NCBI RefSeq assembly: GCF_009857535.1
Contig: NZ_WWCS01000021.1
Coordinates: forward strand, 1 to 64,000
Direction of reading: 5' to 3'
Source of the DNA: Duganella margarita
GTDB taxonomy: Bacteria; Pseudomonadota; Gammaproteobacteria; Burkholderiales; Burkholderiaceae_D
Length of the DNA stretch: 64,000 bases
Part shown: positions 1-7,448 of the stretch, in pieces
Position numbering within the stretch: position 1 is the first letter of the stretch
How the letters are laid out: every line of letters begins with the position of its first letter
Notes under the pieces: model-generated
Database searches by the model: none
What the model saw: the letters and a program-made list of their open reading frames with translations, nothing else
What the model was told of the DNA's origin: nothing
Translations under genes and position numbers: made by a program

Positions 1-2
1 AG

Positions 3-410
3 GTGGCGCGCCGCGCACTGTCCGCCGCCGACCTGCGCGCCGCCAATGCGGCTGCCGCGAACGTGGCCGCCGATGCTGCTGCAGCGCCTGCACCCGAAGC
101 GGACGGCCGCGCCGCCGCGCTCGCTGATCAAGGCCGCTTGGCCGATCTCGCAACCGACTTGGTGGCTGGCGGCCTGTTCGCGGACGTCGCTCCGGTCGAG
201 ATCGAGCGCGCCGCACCGACGCTGCGCCTGGGCCAAATCAACGAGCGCATCGCACCGCTGGCAATCAGTGCCGACGGCCTGCTGACGCTCGGCTTCGCGC
301 CGGCGGCAACCGAGAAGGCAGCCAAGTTGTATCACGAGGGTGACTTCCCTCGCATCTGCGCAGCCATCCAGCGTCACCTCGACGTCGTGCGCACCGAGCA
401 CTCGGAGTAG
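3..410 (+). CDS. Hypothetical phage protein, possibly 5'-truncated by the window edge
   Basis: Open frame from a GTG at base 3 to a TAG at 408-410. The frame is open to the window edge, so the true start may lie outside. The N-terminal 50 residues are Ala-rich low complexity. The C-terminal 70 residues look like a compact folded domain, with an 'INERIAPLAISADGLL' segment and a helical end. I do not recognise a function. It precedes the homing-endonuclease-like frame by 3 bp and reads in the same direction as the whole phage block, so it is probably part of the same early or accessory transcript. Confidence 0.6.
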   Translation: MARRALSAADLRAANAAAANVAADAAAAPAPEADGRAAALADQGRLADLATDLVAGGLFADVAPVEIERAAPTLRLGQINERIAPLAISADGLLTLGFAPAATEKAAKLYHEGDFPRICAAIQRHLDVVRTEHSE

Positions 411-413
411 CAA

Positions 414-1337
414 ATGGTTGCGCTGATTGAAATGGTGGGCAGGGTTTTTGGTCGGCTGACTGTAGTAAGGCGCGGCCAAAATCCCAAGCCATCGGCATCG
501 AATACATCTGCCTATTGGGTCTGTTCTTGCGTCTGTGGAGAGGAAACCGTGGTCCGGTCAGTGTACTTGCGGAATGGTCGCACGCAGTCTTGCGGTTGCC
601 TGCACAGCGAATCAATCACTGAGATACAGACGACGCATGGCATGTGCAACACCGGCGCGTACAAATCTTGGCGCGCTATGTGGCAACGATGCACCACCAA
701 GTCGAACATCTCTTACCCGAACTACGGCGGCAGGGGAATCAAGGTCTGTGATCGCTGGAAATCGTTTGAGAATTTTTATGCCGACATGGGCGACAGACCA
801 CATGGCAAGTCGCTGGACCGAATACGAAGTAATGATGGCTACGCGCCAGATAATTGCAAGTGGTCCTCGCGTACAGAGCAGAACAACAACAAGCGCAATA
901 ACGTTTTTGTGAGCATCGATGGGCGCAGCCAGACCTACTCACAATGGGGTCAGGAGCTCGCCATCAGGCCTAGCACGCTGCGAGAGCGCTACATCAAAAC
1001 CGGAAGTTTTCAACCTAATTTCATAAAAGGAAACAAAATGCAAACTCCCCTCCCCCATGCAGGCATCCCGCTGACGCCTGTCAAAAGCAGCAAAATTATG
1101 GCAATCGGCCACTGCCCCGTCACCGAGGTGTTGGCGGTCCAGTTCTTCCATAAAGGAGGGCCCGGCAACGTATATCACTACCAAGCATTCACTTCGGCCG
1201 AATACGCCGCCTTCGCCAGCGCCGAGTCCGTCGGCAAGCACTTCCTGGCGCACGTGCAGCCGCACAAGGAAAAGCACCCGTACGTGAACATGGGCGTGCC
1301 GTCGGCGGCAGCAGCGACCGAGGCGGTTGCGCCATGA
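414..1337 (+). CDS. HNH homing-endonuclease-like domain read in frame into a KTSC-domain protein
   Basis: 307 codons with two unrelated halves. Residues 1-205 resemble phage homing-endonuclease-like proteins: an N-terminal 'GRLTVV' strand, Cys pairs (CSCVCG, CGC), a W-x-M-x-x-RC / YGGRGI / NGYAPDNCKW block typical of this HNH-like family, then a NUMOD-like helix-turn-helix ('SQWGQELAIRPSTLRERY'). Residues 209-307, from an internal ATG at 1038, match the KTSC-domain pattern (SSKIMAIG, a V-x-F strand, VYHY, S-x-GKHFLAHV). The internal ATG has its own AAAAGGA. Seen: no stop codon separates the halves. Inferred: the endonuclease part inserted upstream of a free-standing KTSC gene. It is visibly more AT-rich than its flanks. 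Whether a fusion protein or two proteins are made is open. Confidence 0.7.
   Translation: MVALIEMVGRVFGRLTVVRRGQNPKPSASNTSAYWVCSCVCGEETVVRSVYLRNGRTQSCGCLHSESITEIQTTHGMCNTGAYKSWRAMWQRCTTKSNISYPNYGGRGIKVCDRWKSFENFYADMGDRPHGKSLDRIRSNDGYAPDNCKWSSRTEQNNNKRNNVFVSIDGRSQTYSQWGQELAIRPSTLRERYIKTGSFQPNFIKGNKMQTPLPHAGIPLTPVKSSKIMAIGHCPVTEVLAVQFFHKGGPGNVYHYQAFTSAEYAAFASAESVGKHFLAHVQPHKEKHPYVNMGVPSAAAATEAVAP
1025..1040 (+). promoter_or_regulatory. Internal ribosome-binding site and start for the KTSC half
   Basis: AAAAGGA at 1025-1031 sits 6 bases before an in-frame ATG at 1038-1040. The homology of the downstream part to free-standing KTSC proteins begins just after this ATG, so a separate KTSC product of about 99 residues can start here. 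Confidence 0.55.
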
Positions 1338-1657
1338 GCGAAGAGCGCAAATTCGGCACGCGCCGCGTAAGCATGTGCCTGTCGGTGCGCGGCGCGCTGC
1401 GCGACCTCGGTCAACGGCGCGGCGCCAAGTCGTACTTCACGGACGACAACGGAAATTCGCTGACCAGGTTGCAGGCCATCGACGCTTTGCACGATGACCT
1501 CGCGGCCGGTCGCGAGACGATCCCGGTGAGCAACGAGTGCGCCAACCCATGCCCGAACGCTGGCAAGGGTTGTAAAGGCTTCGACTTTGGCAAGGGTGGC
1601 GGCTGCCCAGGCTACTGGCTTGAACCAGAAGAAACCGCAGCTGGAGCACCGCCATGA
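1334..1657 (+). CDS. Hypothetical Cys-containing phage protein
   Basis: 107 residues; the ATG overlaps the previous stop by 4 bp (ATGA). The C-terminal third is Cys- and Gly-rich (SNECANPCPNAGKGCKG, GGGCPGYW), which could form a small metal-bound knuckle. The N-terminal half is basic and predicted helical. I know no family for it. The overlap with both neighbours indicates translational coupling within the phage operon. Confidence 0.65.
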   Translation: MSEERKFGTRRVSMCLSVRGALRDLGQRRGAKSYFTDDNGNSLTRLQAIDALHDDLAAGRETIPVSNECANPCPNAGKGCKGFDFGKGGGCPGYWLEPEETAAGAPP

Positions 1658-1836
1658 TCGTCGCCGGCACCCTGGTTGAAGTCGGTCAGCTGGACGACGA
1701 AGGCACCCTCGGCGCGGTGGTGCAGCGCCCGAACGGTGAACTGGTCACGATCAAGGGCCTCACGCTGGACGAGACGCGCGCGGTGGCGGCGCTGCTGTTC
1801 CAGGCTGTGGCAATCAAGCTGGAGACACCGCCTTGA
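1654..1836 (+). CDS. Small hypothetical phage protein
   Basis: 60 residues with a 4-bp ATGA overlap at each end. The pattern is two beta-hairpin-like stretches (VAGTLVEVG, LGAVVQRPNGELVTI) followed by an amphipathic helix (ETRAVAALLFQAVAIKL). No function is recognised. It is supported as a gene by coupling, codon use like its neighbours and a clean start. Confidence 0.6.
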   Translation: MIVAGTLVEVGQLDDEGTLGAVVQRPNGELVTIKGLTLDETRAVAALLFQAVAIKLETPP

Positions 1837-2297
1837 CCGACATCGTGCTGATGAAGGTCTCCAACATCCTCGTGCCACACGACGAGGCTGCGGCGGCCTT
1901 CATCCAGAAAATGAAAGCCGGCGAGCTGACCCACGCCGATTTTAAGCGGGTCAGGAACTACAAGTTTCACAAGAAGTACTTCGCGCTGCTGGACTTTGCT
2001 TTTGAGCAGTGGGAGCCGCGCGGCGGCCTCACCTACAAGGGCATCCCGGTGGCGAAGAACAAGGAGCGCTTCCGCAAGGATCTGATCATCCTCGCCGGCT
2101 TCTACGAGTCGACGGTGAACATCCGAAGCGAGGTACGCCTAGAGGCGAAGAGCATCAGCTTCGCCCAGATGGACGAAATTGAATTTGAGGCGCTGTACAG
2201 CAAAACCATTGACGTGGTGCTGCAGCGAATTTTGAAGAACTACTCGCGTGACGATTTAAATGCAGTCGTTGACGAGCTACTGCGGTTCGACCGCTGA
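1833..2297 (+). CDS. DUF1367 family phage protein
   Basis: 154 residues resembling the DUF1367 family found in lambdoid and related prophages. The family opens with a short strand and 'LVP', then a basic N-Y-x-F-H-K-K-x-F-A-L-L block and 'WEP'; here that block is RNYKFHKKYFALLDFAFEQWEP residues 41-62. The biochemical role is unknown. Members usually sit among replication/recombination genes, which fits the nearby rdgC. The start overlaps the previous stop by 4 bp. Confidence 0.75.
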   Translation: MTDIVLMKVSNILVPHDEAAAAFIQKMKAGELTHADFKRVRNYKFHKKYFALLDFAFEQWEPRGGLTYKGIPVAKNKERFRKDLIILAGFYESTVNIRSEVRLEAKSISFAQMDEIEFEALYSKTIDVVLQRILKNYSRDDLNAVVDELLRFDR

Positions 2298-2306
2298 AGG
2301 ATGGAT

Positions 2307-2588
2307 ATGGAACAAATTCGCAACAAGATCATTCGCGTCGGCGGCGCCGAAGAAGTGATCACCGGTCGCGCCACCATTGCCGGGATTGAAAGCGCCATCA
2401 ACGCGGAAACGCTGGACACCGTGAACCTGCGCGACGGGCGTGTAATGTTGGTCGATGACCTGGGCATCAGTAAGAAATTGCCGGTGAATGAGGTGGCCAC
2501 GAAGCTGTACCACAGCGTGTGCCGCAAGGGCACCACTGCCCAGATCCACGGCGACGTCGCCGTAGTGTACGACGAAGATTTCGCTTAA
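2307..2588 (+). CDS. Hypothetical phage protein, weakly DUF3846-like
   Basis: 93 residues from the ATG at 2307. I chose this over the ATG at 2301 because the AAGG at 2297-2300 is 6 bases from 2307 but abuts 2301. The C-terminal half has a strand-rich pattern (GRVMLVDDLGISKKLPVNEVATKLY, then IHGDVAVVY) recalling DUF3846, where a 'lp.N..A' segment is followed by 'GdvvV'. That match is by eye and weak. It lies 8 bp before rdgC. Confidence 0.6.
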   Translation: MEQIRNKIIRVGGAEEVITGRATIAGIESAINAETLDTVNLRDGRVMLVDDLGISKKLPVNEVATKLYHSVCRKGTTAQIHGDVAVVYDEDFA

Positions 2589-2596
2589 GGACCGCC

Positions 2597-3901
2597 ATGT
2601 TCAAGAACGCACAAATTTACCGACTACCTCGCAACTGGCCCATGACCGCCGAAGCGCTGGCCAGCGCTCTGTCCGTGAACACCTTCACGCCCGCCAGCAG
2701 CAACGAGCTGCTGCGCGAAGGCTGGGCGCCGCCGCGCGCCGCCGACCAGCTGGTGCATGTCGTGAACGGCCAGTACCTGATCAAGCTGCAGAGCGAGAAG
2801 AAGCTGCTACCGTCCACCGTCATCAACCAGGTGACCAAGGCGCGCGCCGCCGAGATGGAAGAGGCGCAGGGCTTCGCGCCCGGCAAGAAGGCGATGAAGG
2901 AACTGAAGGAGCGCGTCGCCGACGAGCTGCTGCCGCGCGCGTTCTCGATCGCCAGCACCACACTCGCCTGGATCGATCCGAAAAATGGTTGGCTGGTGAT
3001 CGACGCGGCCAGCCCGTCGAAGGCGGACAACGTGATCAAGCTGCTGCTGAAGGCGGTGGACCGCATGCCGCTGGAAAGCCTGCGCGTGCAGCGCTCACCG
3101 GTGGGCGTGATGACCGAATGGCTGCAAACCGACGAGGCGCCGGCCGGCTTCACGGTCGACCAGGACGCCACGCTGCGCGCCACCGGCGAGAGCAAGGCGC
3201 AAGTCGCATTCAAGCATCACTCGCTCGATCCGGACGACGTCCGCAAACACATCGCCGCCGGTAAGCAGTGCACGCGCCTGGCCATGACGTGGGAAAGCAA
3301 GATCAGCTTCGTGCTGGACGAAAGCCTGGCCGTCAAGTCGGTGAAGATGCTGGACGTGCTGACGGAAGACTCGCGCGGCTCGATCCGCAACGACGACGAA
3401 CGCTTCGACGGCGACTTCGCGCTGATGGCCGGCGAGCTTGCCAAGCTGATGGCCGACCTGGTCGAGGCGCTGGGCGGCGAGGCGCGCATGGACGACATCC
3501 CTGCCGCAGCGCCGAAAGCGCCGGCAAAAGGCGACGAGCCGGTGCGTCAGCAGCGCGTGGTCGGCGATGACGGTAGCGCATTGGCCGCCGCGCGACGGCT
3601 GAAAAATAGCCTCGTCAAGGATGGCGCCACCGCCACCATTACGTTCGGCGGCAAGACCGTGGAGCTCGGCGCCAGCGCTGATATACCGGCCGGCGACGGC
3701 AGCGCCAGCGACCCGCTGTACGAGCAGGCTGTCACCGTAGTGCGCACCAACCAGCGTGCGTCGATATCGCTGATCCAGCGCCACCTGCGCATCGGCTATA
3801 ACCGGGCGGCGCACCTGCTGGAGGCGATGGAAGGTAGCGTTGTCGGCCCGATGCTGTCGAGCGGCTACCGCGAGGTGTTGGCGCAAGGCGGTGCAGCATG
3901 A
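2597..3901 (+). CDS. rdgC: RdgC recombination-associated protein fused to a C-terminal FtsK gamma domain
   Basis: 434 residues from the ATG at 2597, the start that gives the canonical RdgC N-terminus (MFKNAQIYRL). Residues 1 to about 300 follow RdgC, a ring-forming DNA-binding protein that in enterobacteria limits RecA loading: LPSTVINQ, DELLPRAF, W-I-D and LTEDSRGSI segments are present. After a Pro/Ala/Lys linker (about 300-371), residues 372-434 match the FtsK gamma winged helix: DPLYEQAV, RASISLIQRHLRIGYNRAA, EAME, REVL. In host FtsK this domain reads KOPS sequences and activates XerCD at dif. No motor domain is present. The recognition-helix Asn402 and Glu409 are kept, but the usual Arg is His406. 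The stop overlaps the next start by 4 bp. Confidence 0.88.
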   Translation: MFKNAQIYRLPRNWPMTAEALASALSVNTFTPASSNELLREGWAPPRAADQLVHVVNGQYLIKLQSEKKLLPSTVINQVTKARAAEMEEAQGFAPGKKAMKELKERVADELLPRAFSIASTTLAWIDPKNGWLVIDAASPSKADNVIKLLLKAVDRMPLESLRVQRSPVGVMTEWLQTDEAPAGFTVDQDATLRATGESKAQVAFKHHSLDPDDVRKHIAAGKQCTRLAMTWESKISFVLDESLAVKSVKMLDVLTEDSRGSIRNDDERFDGDFALMAGELAKLMADLVEALGGEARMDDIPAAAPKAPAKGDEPVRQQRVVGDDGSALAAARRLKNSLVKDGATATITFGGKTVELGASADIPAGDGSASDPLYEQAVTVVRTNQRASISLIQRHLRIGYNRAAHLLEAMEGSVVGPMLSSGYREVLAQGGAA

Positions 3902-4275
3902 GCCGCATCTACCTGGCCGGCCCGATGTCCGGCATCGCCAACCTCAACTTCCCGCTGTTCAACGCGGAAGCCGCCCGCCTGCGCGCGCTGGGCTACGACG
4001 TCGTCAATCCGGCCGAGATCAACGGCGGCGCCGACGAGGTGGTGGCGTGCGCAGCCATGACGGCGGAGCAGTACCAGCAGCACTGGTGTGCATGCATGCG
4101 GCGCGACATCACGGAGCTGATGAAGTGCGACGGCGTCGCCACCTTGCCGAACTGGGCCAATTCGCGCGGCGCAAGCCTGGAAGTAGATATTGCATCGCGC
4201 TTGGGTATGCCGGTGTATTTCGCTGAAGACCTTACTGGCCGCGTGCCGAATTTTGATGACTTGGAGGTAGCATGA
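3898..4275 (+). CDS. DUF4406 / nucleoside 2-deoxyribosyltransferase-like protein
   Basis: 125 residues beginning IYLAGPMSGIANLNFPLFN, then a V-V-N-P-A-E segment and a C-terminal 'GASLEVDIASRLGMPVYF'. This is the pattern of DUF4406, a branch of the nucleoside deoxyribosyltransferase-like fold common in phages. Family members bind nucleotides or nucleosides; the substrate here is not known. It overlaps rdgC and the next gene by 4 bp each. Cytosolic, no signal or membrane segments. Confidence 0.8.
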   Translation: MSRIYLAGPMSGIANLNFPLFNAEAARLRALGYDVVNPAEINGGADEVVACAAMTAEQYQQHWCACMRRDITELMKCDGVATLPNWANSRGASLEVDIASRLGMPVYFAEDLTGRVPNFDDLEVA

Positions 4276-4538
4276 GCGCCGCCAAACGCCGCATCAAGCG
4301 GAAGATCAAGATGCTGGTGCGCCTGATGGAGACCTGCGCGCTGAACCGCAATCGTAGTCTCAGAAATCAGGCCCGCAGCCGGTCCATTCAGGAAATCTAC
4401 GAGCCCATGTGGCGCATCTTCGCCGCCGCCCAGGCGCTCGGCAAGGGCCGGGTGATCCACCGCGTGGAAGACCGCAGCCGGGCCGCCATCTGGTCCAGCA
4501 AGCTGGCCGCCAGCGTCTTGAAACGGGAGCAGCCATGA
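4272..4538 (+). CDS. Small basic hypothetical phage protein
   Basis: 88 residues, strongly basic at the N-terminus (KRRIKRKIK) and helical throughout, suggesting nucleic-acid contact, but no family is recognised. ATG overlaps the upstream stop by 4 bp and its own stop overlaps the next ATG. Confidence 0.6.
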   Translation: MSAAKRRIKRKIKMLVRLMETCALNRNRSLRNQARSRSIQEIYEPMWRIFAAAQALGKGRVIHRVEDRSRAAIWSSKLAASVLKREQP

Positions 4539-4744
4539 CCACCGATCACAAGGAGCCGAAGACCGCCGGCGGTGATGATTGGCCATCGAATCGCATTAAA
4601 CCCTGCGGCGACATCATGCTGCGCGTTGCCGGACGGCGCTTCCGCTGCGAGTGCGGCGCCAATGTATTCCACCACCCTGAAGGTCAGCCAGATGTCTATC
4701 AATGCAATGGCTGCCACCGTTCGTATGAGGCCGCCGATGAATAG
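4535..4744 (+). CDS. Small zinc-ribbon phage protein
   Basis: 69 residues from ATG 4535, which overlaps the previous TGA by 4 bp; a longer upstream extension in this frame would run inside the preceding gene and is unlikely. It contains CECG and CNGC about 18 residues apart, a zinc-ribbon pattern (CxC...CxxC). Function unknown; such ribbons in phages often modulate transcription or bind DNA, which is inference only. Confidence 0.6.
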   Translation: MTTDHKEPKTAGGDDWPSNRIKPCGDIMLRVAGRRFRCECGANVFHHPEGQPDVYQCNGCHRSYEAADE

Positions 4745-4786
4745 CTGTACGAGCGTGCGCGCCGCGCCACTGCACGGAGGTAGTCC

Positions 4787-4933
4787 ATGATCCGCTACCT
4801 GGTGGCAGCCGTGGTGGTGGTCATAGTCGCCTGGCTGTGGCGCCTCAACAGCGAGTGCGAAGCGGCCGGCGGCGTGCTGGTACGCGGCACCTTTCAACCC
4901 GTTTGCGTCAAGAGCCTGGAGATTCAGCAATGA
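4787..4933 (+). CDS. 48-residue single-span membrane protein
   Basis: Short gene from ATG 4787, preceded by a good GGAGG at 4776-4780. Residues 3-18 are a hydrophobic helix (YLVAAVVVVIVAWLW), followed by a short tail with two cysteines. It overlaps the next start by 4 bp. The strong ribosome-binding site and the coupling support it as a real gene. Role unknown. Confidence 0.6.
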   Translation: MIRYLVAAVVVVIVAWLWRLNSECEAAGGVLVRGTFQPVCVKSLEIQQ

Positions 4934-5052
4934 ACGAAGACCTGCAAGCCCCAATAGCCAGCGACCCGCACTGCCGGCGCCGCGCGTTCCAGATTATCGC
5001 CCTGCTCTACCTGGCTGCCGGGCTGGCTAACGTGTACTGGCTGCTGTCATGA
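4930..5052 (+). CDS. 40-residue single-span membrane protein
   Basis: ATG 4930 overlaps the previous TGA and the stop at 5050-5052 overlaps the next ATG. A charged N-terminus with CRRR is followed by one hydrophobic helix to the C-terminus (FQIIALLYLAAGLANVYWLL). With the preceding gene it forms a pair of tiny membrane proteins, as often seen in phage accessory or lysis-adjacent regions. No function can be assigned. Confidence 0.5.
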   Translation: MNEDLQAPIASDPHCRRRAFQIIALLYLAAGLANVYWLLS

Positions 5053-5282
5053 GCGCCCGCGACGCAGCGCCAGTCGAAACGGCGCAGGACCGGGCTGACA
5101 AGCATGACCGCCTGATCGTGCGCTGCAAGCAGCTGTGCCGCCCGATCCGCCATGCCGGCGTCAAGAAGTTCATCGCCGGCTTCTGCCACCACAAGGGCGA
5201 TGCTGAAATGGTGGTCTACCTGGAAGGCAGTGCCGAGCCGGTGCGGCCATGTGAGATAACGATTATTGAGGAGGCAACGTGA
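5049..5282 (+). CDS. Hypothetical phage protein
   Basis: 77 residues, basic, with Cys residues spaced CKQLC and later FCHHKG. No known family recognised. Translationally coupled on both sides (ATGA at the 5' end, GTGA at the 3' end). Confidence 0.55.
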   Translation: MSARDAAPVETAQDRADKHDRLIVRCKQLCRPIRHAGVKKFIAGFCHHKGDAEMVVYLEGSAEPVRPCEITIIEEAT

Positions 5283-6904
5283 ACGACAAAACTGAAGCAG
5301 CGCCGCTGCACGATAGCCTGCGCGACCTGATCGGCCAAGCCATCAGTGACGAGATCGCCGCCGGCGCCGAGCAACCGGACTGGTGCGATAGTCGCGAGAT
5401 TGACCGATTGGCGGACGCGGTGCTGACCGTGCTGCCGGCCGGCCGCGAATCGGCGCCAGTGCTCGCGATGCCAAAGGAGACGCCTGAGTCGATGGCCGAA
5501 AGCAATACCCGTTTCGCGATTGACGGCGCTATCCAGTTCGGCCGCGAAGATCGCAACAAGCCGCCGAGCGAGGAGCACTGGCTGATGGAGTACTGGCTGA
5601 TCGGCCAGCAGTTGCGTGAACTCGGCAAGACCGGCTGGGACAATCGTACGCCGCTCGATCCAGCCGAGACATCCGCGATCACCGCCCCACAGCAGCATGC
5701 GCAAGCGGCGCCGAGCGATGAGCGGGAGGCGTTTGAAAAATTCTACCGTGACAGCAATTCACGAATAGCCACATGGCGTCAAACTGATAACCTTGGAAGA
5801 AATTCTGACGGCGATTATTTTATTCATCCAATCCCTGCTCTTTGGGAAGCGTGGCAAGCATGCGCCATCCTCGCCGCCCGCCAGCCCGCGCCAGTAGCCA
5901 GCGTGCCAGCAGTGGCGGTGCCGGGTAGCGAAGCCATGCTGGTGCTGCTACAGGATGCTGCCCGCGCGTGGAACAACGAGCGTGAGGCAGAGCTTGATGC
6001 CACCATGGAGCGCGTTGAGTCGTTCCTAATTTCGATGCGCAAAGGCCAGCCAGCCGCCGCGCCAGTAGCCGCTGACGTGGATCGGAGTGTAGCTGTCCTG
6101 CAATCCTTGCTGGACGAAGCGCGAGACGATAACGCGCGCCTTAAGGCCAAGCTGGTAATTGCCACGACAAGGCCCCCAGCAGGTGCAGCGCCAGTGGATG
6201 CGAAGCGCACCGAGCCGGGCAAGATTCATGCGAAGACTGAGCTTTTTCACTTCGCAGGAAGCGATGTGCGACTGCAAATTATCGACCAGTACGGCACGCA
6301 TGAGGTGCGCGTGCACGGCGATACAGGGCGCTTTGTCGTAGAAGCGGTAGCCTCTGCAAACCGCGACGCCCAGCCATCCACCGCGCAGGGTGATGCGCTG
6401 CGCCAGGTGGTGGGCAGATTAACGCGCGAGCAGCAGGAAAATGCAAACTTTCTTGAATGGTGGGAAAGCAGCGGCCAAAAAGCCGATCATGATCTGCGCA
6501 CCCAAAACGCTGCGCACGCCACTTGGCAGGAACGTGCCCAGCGCGCCGCCAGCCAGCCGGAAACCGTACACGTTGACGTAGCCAATCAAGCCATCAACGA
6601 TGCGATGCGGGTGGGGATGCAGGACAGCGAGCGCGATGCGGCGCGGCAAAAATCCAACGCGAATGCTGATAGGTTGGCGGCCGAATGGGGAGTAGCACAG
6701 ATTGAAATATATCAAGCTAGAAAATTAGAAATAGCCATGATCGAGAATCGTATCGGCATTACGCCAGAATACGATGGCGGCTTCCACGCGCACATCTACG
6801 GTGAATCTGAAAAACCAATGGCAACTGGCTACGGTGATACACCATCAGCAGCAGTATACGCCGCCATGGCCGCGCAGCAGGGCGAGAAAGGCGGTGCTGC
6901 GTGA
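5279..6904 (+). CDS. Mosaic phage accessory protein (Ea22-like composition)
   Basis: 541 residues from GTG 5279 (overlaps the previous TGA). It is a patchwork of short modules joined by Ala/Pro linkers: a helical N-terminus (LRDLIGQAISDEIAAG), a module ending 'LWEAWQACAILAARQPA', a coiled-coil stretch (LQSLLDEARDDNARLKAKL), a strand-rich segment and a C-terminal 'GYGDTPSAAVYAAMA'. Such modular proteins are common in lambdoid-type accessory regions (Ead/Ea22-like). The linker repeats APVAS/APVAA suggest growth by recombination between short repeats. Function not known. Confidence 0.55.
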   Translation: MNDKTEAAPLHDSLRDLIGQAISDEIAAGAEQPDWCDSREIDRLADAVLTVLPAGRESAPVLAMPKETPESMAESNTRFAIDGAIQFGREDRNKPPSEEHWLMEYWLIGQQLRELGKTGWDNRTPLDPAETSAITAPQQHAQAAPSDEREAFEKFYRDSNSRIATWRQTDNLGRNSDGDYFIHPIPALWEAWQACAILAARQPAPVASVPAVAVPGSEAMLVLLQDAARAWNNEREAELDATMERVESFLISMRKGQPAAAPVAADVDRSVAVLQSLLDEARDDNARLKAKLVIATTRPPAGAAPVDAKRTEPGKIHAKTELFHFAGSDVRLQIIDQYGTHEVRVHGDTGRFVVEAVASANRDAQPSTAQGDALRQVVGRLTREQQENANFLEWWESSGQKADHDLRTQNAAHATWQERAQRAASQPETVHVDVANQAINDAMRVGMQDSERDAARQKSNANADRLAAEWGVAQIEIYQARKLEIAMIENRIGITPEYDGGFHAHIYGESEKPMATGYGDTPSAAVYAAMAAQQGEKGGAA

Positions 6905-7170
6905 GTCTGAATGAGATGCTGACCACCTGGCCGCGCGAGCGGCTGGTGAAGGAGCTGGCCGGCCAGGCCAAGGAGAATGCGGCGCTGCGCGAGCGCGTGG
7001 CGCGCCTGGAGTGCGAGGTGTTCTGGCTGAAGGTGCCGGCCGCCGCCCTGCCGCCGAGCGCGGCGACGGTGCTGCTACGCGAGCTGACGCACTGCGCTGG
7101 CGGCATGGTGAACGGAAACCGGCTGGCGCGGCGCGCCATTGAAGCGTTGGCCGAGGAGACTCCGCCATGA
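6901..7170 (+). CDS. Short coiled-coil phage protein
   Basis: 89 residues, GTG start overlapping the previous stop. Residues 10-40 form a heptad-like coiled coil (ERLVKELAGQAKENAALRER); the rest is helical. Possibly a small DNA-associated or adaptor protein, but nothing in the sequence identifies it. Coupled to the DUF4224 gene by a 4-bp overlap. Confidence 0.55.
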   Translation: MSLNEMLTTWPRERLVKELAGQAKENAALRERVARLECEVFWLKVPAAALPPSAATVLLRELTHCAGGMVNGNRLARRAIEALAEETPP

Positions 7171-7448
7171 ACATGAACGACACCAAAGAAATCGAAAATC
7201 TCCTGCGGAAGCTGGAGGAATTGCAATCTACCCCAAGCACATTTCTCACGCCGGACGATATCGCGGTGCTGACCGGCCGCAAGTCGAAGTCGCGCCAGAT
7301 CGAGGCGCTGCGGCAAATGGGCGTACCATTTTTCGTAAATGGCACAGGCCATCCCATCGTGGCGCGAACTGCGGTCGAGGGCGGCCCGGCCGGAAAGGCT
7401 GCGCCACCGCCGAAAAAGTGGTCGCCGAAGGTACTTAATTCAGGATGA
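7167..7448 (+). CDS. DUF4224 protein, probable excisionase-like partner of the integrase
   Basis: 93 residues. The central block 'FLTPDDIAVLTGRKSKSRQIEALRQMGVPFFVNGTGHPIV' (about residues 26-64) is the DUF4224 signature, a winged-helix-like fold common immediately upstream of phage tyrosine integrases. By position and fold it is likely a directionality or regulatory factor, though that is inference. The stop overlaps the integrase ATG by 4 bp. Confidence 0.75.
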   Translation: MNMNDTKEIENLLRKLEELQSTPSTFLTPDDIAVLTGRKSKSRQIEALRQMGVPFFVNGTGHPIVARTAVEGGPAGKAAPPPKKWSPKVLNSG

